Source: CTSOIL-112 sp049291875
GTDB lineage: Bacteria; Pseudomonadota; Gammaproteobacteria; Burkholderiales; Burkholderiaceae
DNA length: 64,000 nucleotides
Direction: 5' to 3'
NCBI GenBank assembly: GCA_049291875.1
Contig: JBATQE010000065.1
Coordinates: 1 to 64,000, forward strand
Numbering within the stretch: the stretch's first letter is position 1; each line of letters begins with the position of its first letter. Shown one piece after another: positions 50,198-59,062 of the stretch. Both the position numbers and the translations under genes were made by a program. The notes beneath the pieces were generated by a model, which saw only the letters and a program-made list of their open reading frames with translations, had not been told where the DNA came from and ran no database searches.

Positions 50198-51388
50198 CTA
50201 TTTCCGCCAAGCCAACCACGTCCGCACCATCAGCGCCGACACCAAAATCAAGCCGATGGTGATGTTCAGCGCATCGGTGAACAGCGGCGTGGTCAACACA
50301 GCCAGAGCCGCCAGCGGAAAGACCCAAGCGCCGGGCGAACCGCCAACGCGCTTGTGAATCAGCCAAGTGAAAAATACATAAACCGCCACCGGAATCGCCA
50401 AGCCGTAGCCGACACTTTCGGCCGAAAGCCCCTGCGCATGTCCCAAACGAAAATCCACCTGCGCAGCCAAACCAGCGCCAGCAGCGGCCGCCGAGGCGAA
50501 CACAAAATAATGCCCGCAACCCCAGTAAAACGCGGTTTTGTAATTATTCAAACGATGCGCCACGCCTTCCTCTTCAAAATAAATCCACCACATACAAAAG
50601 ATCACCAGCAGCGCGCCCAAACACGCGAGCATAAAACCGATATCGAGAAAATGTTCAACGATACCGCCTTGCACCGCCTTGGCCGTGGACAAAATAGACT
50701 CACCCAATACGATCAAAGTCAGCAAACCATAACGCTCGGCAATGTGATGCGGATGCCATGGCGTCATCACCGCCTTTTCCGCCCACATCGGCACCAGCAG
50801 CTCAAACACCACCAACAGCAAGAAAATCGGCAAAAAAGTCGATGGTGTGCCGAAAAATACCAAGGCAAACCAGCCCAATTGCATGACAAAAATACCCAGC
50901 GCATAGCGCGTGGTCGCGGAACGCAGATGCGGATTATGCCGTCCGGCACGCAACCATTGCAAAACTGACACGATACGGATAACGGTATAACCCAGCACCA
51001 TCGGCAGCCAATGTCCCTCAAACGCACTCTCAGCACCGGCGGCAATCATCAATGCACCCGCCATCTGCACAAAAACCGCGATGCGATACGGCACATCATC
51101 ATTGTCAAAGGCCGAGGCGAACCATGAAAAATTCATCCACGCCCACCAGATGGACACAAACACCATCAGATAGCTGACCACACCGTGCGCCGCGTGACCA
51201 TTGGCCAAGGCATGATGCAATTGCCCCGCTGCGGCGGAAATCGCCACGACAAAAACCAAATCGAATAATAATTCCAAGGTAGAAGCCACGCGATGCGACT
51301 CGTTCGGCGAACGCGCCAACATTTTGCGCCATGCGGGTGTGCAATCGGCGATGCGTGTGGATTCTGCTGTGTGGGGGTGATGGCTCAT
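50198..51388 (-). CDS. low temperature requirement A (LtrA) family membrane protein
   Basis: A 396-residue protein with about eleven membrane helices. The LtrA signature appears as STLELLFDLVFVVAISAAAGQ and HIAERYGLLTLIVLGESILS. The family is named after a Listeria gene needed for growth in the cold; its biochemical role is not known. It reads toward the RTX lipase with a terminator between. The next gene upstream is a small membrane protein in the same direction, 53 bp apart in codons, so they may be co-transcribed. Confidence 0.82.
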   Translation of the reverse strand: MSHHPHTAESTRIADCTPAWRKMLARSPNESHRVASTLELLFDLVFVVAISAAAGQLHHALANGHAAHGVVSYLMVFVSIWWAWMNFSWFASAFDNDDVPYRIAVFVQMAGALMIAAGAESAFEGHWLPMVLGYTVIRIVSVLQWLRAGRHNPHLRSATTRYALGIFVMQLGWFALVFFGTPSTFLPIFLLLVVFELLVPMWAEKAVMTPWHPHHIAERYGLLTLIVLGESILSTAKAVQGGIVEHFLDIGFMLACLGALLVIFCMWWIYFEEEGVAHRLNNYKTAFYWGCGHYFVFASAAAAGAGLAAQVDFRLGHAQGLSAESVGYGLAIPVAVYVFFTWLIHKRVGGSPGAWVFPLAALAVLTTPLFTDALNITIGLILVSALMVRTWLAWRK

Positions 51389-51440
51389 GGTGCTATCCCG
51401 ACAAATGATAGGTTATTGATATTATTATGTTGCGGCGAGT

Positions 51441-51731
51441 TTAGTCGTCATCCAAGGTGATTTCAATGCCGCCCAGATATTTCGCCAAAAAATTATAAAT
51501 CAGGGTCAGCAAAAACGATCCGGCAAAGACCAACACTAAATTAATCGCCACCGCCGACCACACGGTCTCGGCGGTCAAACCGGCAAAAGCTTGTTTCAAA
51601 TCAAATCCGCTGGACACGGTGGTGAATAAAAAACCGAACAAAAATACAATCAATGCGGTGACGGTGTACATCACGGTCAGTAAAATGCTACTGTGCAGCG
51701 GGTTGATGCGAACGATGTGACGCGTAGTCAT
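51441..51731 (-). CDS. small membrane protein, function unknown
   Basis: A 96-residue protein with two hydrophobic helices (about residues 20-42, LTVMYTVTALIVFLFGFLF, and 58-82, AINLVLVFAGSFLLTLIYNF) and an acidic C-terminus (EITLDDD). The start at 51731 (MTTRHIVRINP) is chosen because it begins just before the first helix; an in-frame codon at 51797 would add an unconserved-looking tail. I recall similar two-helix proteins with a RINPLHS-like N-terminus only vaguely and give no name. Confidence 0.65.
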   Translation of the reverse strand: MTTRHIVRINPLHSSILLTVMYTVTALIVFLFGFLFTTVSSGFDLKQAFAGLTAETVWSAVAINLVLVFAGSFLLTLIYNFLAKYLGGIEITLDDD

Positions 51732-51993
51732 GAATGGCCTCGAAATCAATAAATGGAAAATCGGTGGATGTGGGAACGCGACAGAACAACCGGACAAGCG
51801 ATAGAGCCTGTCGCGTGCGCCATTATACTGTTAGCTCGGCGCAATTGCATCGCTCAAAAGATGCACCCAGGATACACGGTCTCACGCCGCAAACAGGGCA
51901 ATCACGGCGTTATTCAGCACATCAATCGCCGCGCGAATAGAGCGATACCCGAGTATAATGGCGGCCTACACATTTTTCACCGAATCCAAAATT

Positions 51994-53652
51994 ATGTTAA
52001 GCCAAATTCGCACCCGCATTGTTGACAGTTTTACCACCGCACTCAAAACCATAGCGCCAGACACACAGGTCACGCCGACGCTTGAGCGCCCGAAACAGGC
52101 CGCGCACGGCGATGCCGCGTGCAATATCGCCATGCAATTGGCCAAGCCGCTGGGCAAAAATCCGCGCCAACTGGCACAGGAGCTGATCGACGCCATGCCA
52201 GCGAATCCCTACATCGGCGCACTCGAAATCGCCGGTCCGGGCTTCATCAATATTCGCCTGACCGACGCGGCCAAACAATCGGTGATTCAAACCGTAATCG
52301 AAACAGGTGCGCAATTTGGCACGTCCAGCGCGCACGCCGGTGAGCGCGTCATGCTCGAATTTGTGTCAGCCAATCCGACCGGCCCGCTGCACGTCGGCCA
52401 TGCGCGCCAAGCGGCGCTGGGCGACATTCTCGGCTCGGTGTTAAGCCATCAAGGTTACGACGTTCACCGCGAGTTCTACTACAACGACGCAGGGCAACAA
52501 ATCGCCAATCTGGCCATCTCGGTGCAAGCGCGCGCCAAAGGGCTGGGCGTAGACGATCCGAGCTTTCCGGCGGACGGGTATCGCGGCGACTACATCATGG
52601 ACATCGCGCAGGCGTATTTGGCGGGCGAGACCGTCAACGGCGTGTGCGCCCAAGGCGACTTGGCAGATTTGGACGCGATTCGCGAGTTCGCCGTTGCGTA
52701 TCTGCGCAACGAGCAGGATTTGGATTTGAATGCCTTTGGTCTGAAATTTGACGAATACTTCCTCGAATCCTCGCTGTACACCAGCGGCGCGGTTGAGCAA
52801 ACCGTCGCGCGACTGACCGAGCAAGGTCATACTTATGAAGAGGGCGGCGCACTGTGGCTACGCACCACCGACTTTGGCGATGACAAAGACCGCGTGATGC
52901 GCAAAGCCGAAGGCGGCTACACCTATTTTGTACCGGACGTGGCGTATCACATCAACAAATGGAGCCGTGGCTTTCACAAAGTCATCAACATCCAAGGCAC
53001 CGATCACCACGGCACGATCGCGCGCGTACGCGCCGGTCTGCAAGCGTCCCATGTCGGCATCCCTCAGGGCTATCCCGACTACATCCTGCACAAAATGGTG
53101 ATGGTGATGAAAGGCGGCCAAGAGGTAAAACTCTCCAAACGCGCCGGCTCCTACGTCACCCTGCGTGATCTGGTGGACTGGACGAATAAAGACGCAGTGC
53201 GTTTCCTGATGATTTCGCGCAAAGCCGACACCGAATTCGTATTCGACATCGACGTTGCTGTCAGTCAATCGGACGAAAACCCGGTGTACTATGTGCAATA
53301 CGCGCACGCGCGGATTTGCTCGATTTTGGAAAAAGCTGGTATCGAGGTCAATGGCACCGACGCCGCAACCCTCGCGCCGCTGACCGCCGCCTCAGAAATG
53401 GCGTTGATGCAGCAAATGAGTCTGTACCCCGACACCTTGGCCGTGGCAGCGGACGACCTCGCGCCGCACCACGTCGTGTATTACCTCAAAGATTTAGCGG
53501 CAGCAGTACACAGCTTCTGCGGCGGCAACGAGCGCGTACTCACCGACGATCTGGCCTTGAAAACCGCACGCGTGCATTTACTCAGCGCCGCACGTATTGT
53601 TTTGCAAAACGGATTAAAATTACTCGGCGTCAGTGCACCAAATCGCATGTAA
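51994..53652 (+). CDS. argS: arginine--tRNA ligase
   Basis: A 552-residue class I synthetase. The N-terminal Add-1 domain (1-110) is followed by the HIGH site in EFVSANPTGPLHVGHARQAA and by INIQGTDHHGTIARV. The KMSKS-equivalent is VKLSKRAGSYV. The C-terminal DALR anticodon-binding domain ends with the hallmark LGVSAPNRM. ATG 51994 begins MLSQIRTRIVDSF; an in-frame codon at 51958 is less likely. The order argS - SPOR gene - dsbA is common in betaproteobacteria. Confidence 0.96.
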   Translation: MLSQIRTRIVDSFTTALKTIAPDTQVTPTLERPKQAAHGDAACNIAMQLAKPLGKNPRQLAQELIDAMPANPYIGALEIAGPGFINIRLTDAAKQSVIQTVIETGAQFGTSSAHAGERVMLEFVSANPTGPLHVGHARQAALGDILGSVLSHQGYDVHREFYYNDAGQQIANLAISVQARAKGLGVDDPSFPADGYRGDYIMDIAQAYLAGETVNGVCAQGDLADLDAIREFAVAYLRNEQDLDLNAFGLKFDEYFLESSLYTSGAVEQTVARLTEQGHTYEEGGALWLRTTDFGDDKDRVMRKAEGGYTYFVPDVAYHINKWSRGFHKVINIQGTDHHGTIARVRAGLQASHVGIPQGYPDYILHKMVMVMKGGQEVKLSKRAGSYVTLRDLVDWTNKDAVRFLMISRKADTEFVFDIDVAVSQSDENPVYYVQYAHARICSILEKAGIEVNGTDAATLAPLTAASEMALMQQMSLYPDTLAVAADDLAPHHVVYYLKDLAAAVHSFCGGNERVLTDDLALKTARVHLLSAARIVLQNGLKLLGVSAPNRM

Positions 53653-53770
53653 AGCGTTATACCGTCGCTATATCCGCTCTATATCCACTACAGAATTTCA
53701 CCACATTATTGTCTTAAATTACAGATTAAATAGCTAAACAATTGATTTTGAGCATTTTTTTGGAACCACT

Positions 53771-54595
53771 ATGACCGACAACACCCACGCTTCCCGTACC
53801 TCTGGCCGCAACGCCGGCTCGGCTCTCAACATCGGCATCGGTATGCTCATCGGCCTGATCGTTGCGCTGATCGTCGCCTATTTCGCGATGGCGGGCGGTC
53901 CGTTCCGCGATAAAGCCAATACCAACAGCCTTGCGCCCACCACCGGCAGCACCGACCCGAACGCACCGCTGTACGGCAATCAGACCTCAGGCAGCGCGGT
54001 CGCAACGCCGAGCAACGACCCTGCGGCCAATGAGCAGGGCTCCGGCACCGGCGTACTGATGAGCGGTCAAGCGCCAGCCAATGCGGGTTTAAGCCAAAAA
54101 CCAGCCAATACCAATGACGCCGCGATGGCCGATGGCAACGCGGCAAGCAAACCGAAGAAAAGCGACGACCCGATTGGCGACCTGATCAGCAACAAAACCA
54201 AACCGACCAGCGATAACAGCGCCGCTGACGGCAGCAAAGCAGCGCCCAAAGCGGACACCAAGACCGCTGTTCAGCCCAATTCAACAACCGCGCCTAAAAC
54301 CGCGCCCAAACCATCGAATACCGACAGTCCCAAAGCCGTAACACCCGTAACCGCGCCTGGTGCGTCCAACAAAAACGGCAGCTATACCATTCAGGCGGGT
54401 AGTTTTTCCGACGAACAAAACGCACAAAAATTGAAAAAACAACTGGCGACCCAAGGACAATTGGCGACCGTGACCAAAAAGCAAACCAGCGATGGCGCGA
54501 TTTACCGTGTGCGCGTGGGCAGCTATGCATCGGCCAAAGACGCACAAGCGGCCAACCAAAAAATCAAGGGCGTGGTGCTGGATATGACGCCATGA
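53771..54595 (+). CDS. SPOR-domain membrane protein (FtsN-like)
   Basis: A 274-residue bitopic protein. A short cytoplasmic part is followed by one membrane helix (about residues 20-42), a long Ala/Pro/Thr/Lys-rich linker, and a C-terminal SPOR domain (about 200-272, SYTIQAGSFSDEQNAQKLKK). SPOR domains bind denuded septal peptidoglycan, so a role in cell division is likely. The position between argS and dsbA matches the gene called ftsN or SPOR protein in related bacteria. Confidence 0.85.
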   Translation: MTDNTHASRTSGRNAGSALNIGIGMLIGLIVALIVAYFAMAGGPFRDKANTNSLAPTTGSTDPNAPLYGNQTSGSAVATPSNDPAANEQGSGTGVLMSGQAPANAGLSQKPANTNDAAMADGNAASKPKKSDDPIGDLISNKTKPTSDNSAADGSKAAPKADTKTAVQPNSTTAPKTAPKPSNTDSPKAVTPVTAPGASNKNGSYTIQAGSFSDEQNAQKLKKQLATQGQLATVTKKQTSDGAIYRVRVGSYASAKDAQAANQKIKGVVLDMTP

Positions 54596-54655
54596 GTCAC
54601 GCGAATGGACGGCGTGATTTAAACCCATTCGGCTCATGACCTATTTGGAGCAAAC

Positions 54656-55327
54656 ATGAAAAAGACCATGATTCACTGGCTTGGCGCGTCGCTCATCGGC
54701 GCGTTTTTCGTCTGTGCGCCCATCACAGACCTGCACGCACAGTCAGCGGCAGCAACAGCCGACGAATGGCAACCCGACGCCGACGTGCTGACACTCAGGC
54801 AAGCGGGCAAAGTAGAGGCCAACGCGCCGCTCAACACCGTTGAAGTGGTTGAGTTTTTCAGCTACACCTGCCCGCATTGCGCCCACTTCGCCCCAAAATT
54901 GACCGCTTGGCGCACGCAGCAGCCCGGCAACGTTCGCCTGATTTATCTGCCGGTCAGTTGGCGCGCGGATATGCTCGCGCCGCAACGTTTGTATTTCACC
55001 TTGGCTCAACTCAACCGACTGGATTTGCACGAGCAGGTATTCGCCGATTGGAACAATGATCCGAACAGCCTCGCAACAGACGCGGCGGTGTTAAACTGGG
55101 CGTTGCGCCAAGGCTTTGACCAAAAAATCTGGCAACGCACCTACAACAGCGCCGCCACCTCGCGCCAAGTACGTGCGGCGCAGCAGGCATTTCGCCGCTT
55201 CGAGTTGCAAGGCGTGCCGAGTGTGGTGATCAATGGCCGCTACGCGCTGATTCCGAGCGAACAGTTGTTTGATACCCTCAATCATCTGGTCAAACACGAG
55301 CAGCAGCGCACGAATGCACGCCCGTGA
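54656..55327 (+). CDS. dsbA: periplasmic thiol:disulfide interchange protein DsbA
   Basis: A 223-residue protein with a signal peptide (about 1-28, ending LHA). The mature protein has the thioredoxin fold with an inserted helical domain, active site CPHC (Cys72-Cys75) in FFSYTCPHCAHF, and the cis-proline GVPSVV. It oxidises cysteine pairs in exported proteins. GGAG lies upstream of the ATG. A second DsbA paralogue follows 204 bp later. Confidence 0.93.
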   Translation: MKKTMIHWLGASLIGAFFVCAPITDLHAQSAAATADEWQPDADVLTLRQAGKVEANAPLNTVEVVEFFSYTCPHCAHFAPKLTAWRTQQPGNVRLIYLPVSWRADMLAPQRLYFTLAQLNRLDLHEQVFADWNNDPNSLATDAAVLNWALRQGFDQKIWQRTYNSAATSRQVRAAQQAFRRFELQGVPSVVINGRYALIPSEQLFDTLNHLVKHEQQRTNARP

Positions 55328-55531
55328 AAAACCAGCGATAATGACGCATTCCCTATTTTGTTCCCTTTTTTAAATGGACAACGTGCGATAGATTCATAAT
55401 ATGTATCAAATTTCTGGATAAAATGCCCGCCTTATCACTTATTTGAAATCCTTCATCTAACCACTGACAGCCATCCGTTTAAGCGCGGTATGAAATCGTC
55501 CCAACACCCAAACATGACACGAAAGGTTGAT

Positions 55532-56269
55532 ATGTCCATTGCTTTGCTCACCTCCTTGGCTCAATCCTCCCGTCGCGCAGCACTGATCGGCGCACTCTCT
55601 GCCAGCACCTTATTGTTTGCGTGCAGCAAATCCGACATCGTGACCCAACCCGCTCCGGCCAACGCCGCCGCCACGACTCAAGCCGCAGCCGTGCCGAGCT
55701 TCACCGCCGAAAGCTTTTCACCCAACGGACTGACCCTCACCGAAGGCAAAGACTACACCAAACTGGCGAACCCACAGCCGCCGAAAGACGGCAAAAAAGA
55801 GGTGCAAGAATTCTTCTGGTACGGCTGTCCGCACTGCTACAAAATCGAGCCGGCGGTTCAAGCATGGAAAAAAACATTGCCATCCGACGTACGTTTCGTT
55901 CGCTACCACGCGCAGTGGAATGCCGCCATGCAGTCGCACCAACGCATCGCCATGACCTTGCAAGCACTGGGCAAATCGGACGCGCTGGATGACAAAGTAT
56001 TCGCCGCCATTCAAGACCAAGGCCGCGCTCTGACGGCTGAGGACAAAATCAGCGAATTCATGGTCGAGAACGGCGTGGACAAAGCCGCTTGGGACAAAGC
56101 ATTCAAAAGCTTTGAGGTCAATGCCAACATCGTAACCGCCGATGCGCTGTTCAAAAACTACCAATTGGACGGCGTGCCCGCACTGATCGTGAATGGCAAG
56201 TATGTGGTCAAGGGCGATTCAGCGCAGGCTTTGCGTGTGGTGAATAAATTGCTGCAAGAAGGTAAATAA
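55532..56269 (+). CDS. DsbA-like lipoprotein (thiol:disulfide interchange)
   Basis: A 245-residue second DsbA. The N-terminus has a lipobox LLFAC with Cys31, so the protein should be membrane-anchored, as are the DsbA lipoproteins of Neisseria. The active site is CPHC (Cys99-Cys102) in FFWYGCPHCYK, and the cis-proline is in GVPALIV. GAAAGG six bases before ATG 55532 decides the start; in-frame ATGs at 55490 and 55514 lie upstream. The two paralogues differ throughout, so this is not a recent duplication. A strong terminator follows. Confidence 0.9.
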   Translation: MSIALLTSLAQSSRRAALIGALSASTLLFACSKSDIVTQPAPANAAATTQAAAVPSFTAESFSPNGLTLTEGKDYTKLANPQPPKDGKKEVQEFFWYGCPHCYKIEPAVQAWKKTLPSDVRFVRYHAQWNAAMQSHQRIAMTLQALGKSDALDDKVFAAIQDQGRALTAEDKISEFMVENGVDKAAWDKAFKSFEVNANIVTADALFKNYQLDGVPALIVNGKYVVKGDSAQALRVVNKLLQEGK

Positions 56270-56291
56270 TTTCGCGATTCGATATGACCGC

Positions 56292-56321
56292 AAACAGGGC
56301 GCAATGTGCGCCCTGTTTTTT
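56292..56321 (+). terminator. Rho-independent terminator after the second dsbA
   Basis: Stem CAGGGCGCA/TGCGCCCTG (56295-56303, 56307-56315) with a 3-base loop, preceded by AAA and followed by TTTTTT. Confidence 0.88.
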
Positions 56322-56427
56322 ATCAAGCCATCGCCATTAATAATTTTGCCAAAACGCATCGCAACCCACGCAGAATCGCATACACGGGTTAAAATAGCGC
56401 ATCACACATTTGCAAATAAGGATCATC

Positions 56428-57249
56428 ATGGCATTTACCGTTTTTATCACCGGCGCATCCAGCGGCATCGGCGCGGCACTGGCGCAGGAGTACGCACAAA
56501 AAGGAGCCGTGGTTGGCTTGGTCGGGCGTCGCCGCGAGGTTTTGGAGGAGGTTCGTGCGCGCATGAATCATCCGCAGAACCATGAAATTTATGCAGCGGA
56601 CGTAACGGTCGAAACCGAGCTGCACGATGCGGCGCGCGCGTTCATCGCCAAGCACGGCGCGCCCGATGTGGTGATTGCCGCTGCGGGTATTTCGGTCGGT
56701 ACGTGGACGGAATATTACGAGGATTTGGCGCACATTCGTCGGGTGTTTGATACCAATGTGTTTGCGATGGCAAGCACGTTTCATCCGTTCATTGCGCCGA
56801 TGAAGGCGGCGAAAAAAGGCTCGCTCGTCGGCATTGCCAGCGTCGCGGGGATACGCGGACTGCCCGGCTCGGAAGCGTACTGCGCCTCAAAGGCGGCAGT
56901 GATCAGTTATTGTGAAAGCCTGCGCGGCGAGCTGCGCGATGCCGGCATCTCGGTATTGACGATTTCGCCGGGCTATGTGGCGACACCTTTAACCGCGAAA
57001 AATCCGTATCAGATGCCGTTTATCCTTCAGCCTGACGAGTTTGCGCGCCGCGCGGTGCGCGTGATTGAGCGCAAATGCTCATACGCGGTGATTCCGTGGC
57101 AGATGGGAATTGTGGCGAAACTGATGCGCGCGTTGCCGAACCCGTTGTTCGATCAATTGTTTGCAGGCAAAAAGCATAAGCCGCGCGCGCATGAACTCAA
57201 TCCAAACAGCTCGGCAGCCGATGATGGCGCGCAATATCCTTCTTCATAA
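56428..57249 (+). CDS. short-chain dehydrogenase/reductase
   Basis: A 273-residue NAD(P)-dependent SDR. The cofactor motif is TGASSGIGAALAQEYA, the NAAG-type motif reads VVIAAAGISVG, the catalytic Ser is in IASVAGIRGLPGS, and the Tyr-x3-Lys pair is in AYCASKAAV. The C-terminus is longer than in minimal SDRs and has basic and Asn/Ser-rich ends. AAGGATC precedes ATG 56428, preferred to an in-frame codon at 56410. Substrate unknown. aceK follows after 20 bp. Confidence 0.87.
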   Translation: MAFTVFITGASSGIGAALAQEYAQKGAVVGLVGRRREVLEEVRARMNHPQNHEIYAADVTVETELHDAARAFIAKHGAPDVVIAAAGISVGTWTEYYEDLAHIRRVFDTNVFAMASTFHPFIAPMKAAKKGSLVGIASVAGIRGLPGSEAYCASKAAVISYCESLRGELRDAGISVLTISPGYVATPLTAKNPYQMPFILQPDEFARRAVRVIERKCSYAVIPWQMGIVAKLMRALPNPLFDQLFAGKKHKPRAHELNPNSSAADDGAQYPSS

Positions 57250-57269
57250 CCACACGACAGCAGAACACT

Positions 57270-59051
57270 ATGAGCACTTTATCCGCTACCGAATTGACCG
57301 AGGCACGGGCTTTATCCGAAAAAGTATTGGATGGTTTTAACCGCCACTACGCGCGTTTTCGCGAATGCGCGCGCGCTGCAAAAATCTCGTTTGAAAAGGG
57401 CGACTGGCCGCACATCCAAAAACTGGTGGCGGATCGAATTGAGTATTACGATGAGCGCGTGGCCGAAACCGTGCATACGCTGGCGGCCAATGCTCAGGTG
57501 CATCCGAACAACAAGGCGTTTTGGCACGAGGTGAAGAGTCATTACGTCGAGTGTCTGATGAACCACAAGCAGCCGGAATGCGCGGAAACTTTTTTCAACT
57601 CGGTCACGACCAAGGTACTCAAAGCCGAGTATTTTCACAACGAATTCATTTTCAGCCGCCCGATGATTTCAACCGAGTACATTGACTCGGAATCGGTGAC
57701 GTACAGCAGCTATTACCCGATTCGTGATGGCTGGCACAAGGCGCTGGTGAAGATGTTCAACGATTATCAGTTGGCGCATCCGTTCACCGATTTGAACCGC
57801 GACGTGGCGACGATCATTGACCGGCTGCGTCATTTGGACAAGGTGATGTTTGAGCATCCGCGCCCGAATCTGCAAATTCAGGTGGTCAGCTCGCTGTTTT
57901 ACCGCAACAAGGGCGCGTACATTCTCGGCAAAGTGATCAACAGTTTTTTCGAGTATCCGTTTGTGATTCCGATTTTGCACGACAAAGAGGGCGGCTTGGC
58001 GGCCGATACCATCATTCTCGATACGCGCCACATCAACTCGCTGTTCTCGTTCAACCGCGCGTATTTCATGATCGATTGTGACGTGCCGTCGGCGGTGGTG
58101 AATTTTTTACATTCGATTTTGCCGAGCAAACCCAAATCCGAGCTGTACAATATGATCGGCCTGCAAAAGCAGGGTAAAGCGCTGTTTGCGCGCGATTACA
58201 AACAGCATATCCGCCACTCGACCGATGAGTTTATCCTCGCGCCGGGGATCAAGGGTTTGGTGATGCTGGTGTTCACGCTGCCATCGTTCCCGTATGTATT
58301 CAAAATCATCAAGGACGTTATTTCACCGCCCAAAGAGGTGGATAAGGAAATGGTGCAGCAAAAATACCAACTGGTGAAAAAGCACGATCGCGTCGGACGC
58401 ATGGCCGACTCGCTGGAATTTTCCAACGTGAATTTCCCGCGCAGCCGCATGGCGCAAGCACTAATCGATGAAATTCTGCGCATGGCACCGAGCGAAATCG
58501 AGCTGACCGACGACGAGGTCATCATCAAGCACGTTTACATCGAGCGGCGCATGGTGCCGCTGAATATGTATTTACAGGACGCGACCGAAGCGGGCGATTT
58601 AACGGCGAAGGACAACGCGATTATCGAGTACGGCAATGCGCTCAAAGACCTGATCGCCGCGAATATTTTCCCCGGCGATTTGCTGTTTAAAAACTTCGGC
58701 GTGACGCGCGGCGGCCGCGTGGTGTTCTACGACTACGACGAAATTGAATATCTGACCGATTGCCGTTTCCGCCAGATTCCCAAACCGCGCTACGATGACG
58801 ATGACACCGCCGGCGAGATTTGGTTCTCAGTCGATCGCTTTGACGTATTCCCTGAGGAATTCGAGAAATTTTTATTGACCGACCCAGAGGTCAAAGACGT
58901 CTTCATGCGGTATCATGCGGATTTACTCGACTGGCGTTATTGGAAAGAGCACCAAGAGCGCATCCGCGCCGGTCACATTGAAGATTTTTACCCGTATCCC
59001 CATCATTTGCGTTTTGCCGAATCCGGCTACGCAGAATATCACCCGGAATAA
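57270..59051 (+). CDS. aceK: isocitrate dehydrogenase kinase/phosphatase
   Basis: A 593-residue bifunctional enzyme that switches isocitrate dehydrogenase off by phosphorylation, sending carbon into the glyoxylate bypass. Recognisable AceK segments are FSRPMISTEYIDSES, the ATP-site loop LAPGIKGLVMLVFTLPSFPYV with the VFKIIKD lysine, and FKNFGVTRGGRVVFYDYDEI with the catalytic Asp. Length is normal. aceA and aceB are not in this window, so the gene is unlinked to its usual E. coli operon. Confidence 0.95.
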   Translation: MSTLSATELTEARALSEKVLDGFNRHYARFRECARAAKISFEKGDWPHIQKLVADRIEYYDERVAETVHTLAANAQVHPNNKAFWHEVKSHYVECLMNHKQPECAETFFNSVTTKVLKAEYFHNEFIFSRPMISTEYIDSESVTYSSYYPIRDGWHKALVKMFNDYQLAHPFTDLNRDVATIIDRLRHLDKVMFEHPRPNLQIQVVSSLFYRNKGAYILGKVINSFFEYPFVIPILHDKEGGLAADTIILDTRHINSLFSFNRAYFMIDCDVPSAVVNFLHSILPSKPKSELYNMIGLQKQGKALFARDYKQHIRHSTDEFILAPGIKGLVMLVFTLPSFPYVFKIIKDVISPPKEVDKEMVQQKYQLVKKHDRVGRMADSLEFSNVNFPRSRMAQALIDEILRMAPSEIELTDDEVIIKHVYIERRMVPLNMYLQDATEAGDLTAKDNAIIEYGNALKDLIAANIFPGDLLFKNFGVTRGGRVVFYDYDEIEYLTDCRFRQIPKPRYDDDDTAGEIWFSVDRFDVFPEEFEKFLLTDPEVKDVFMRYHADLLDWRYWKEHQERIRAGHIEDFYPYPHHLRFAESGYAEYHPE

Positions 59052-59062
59052 TAGGAGCAATT

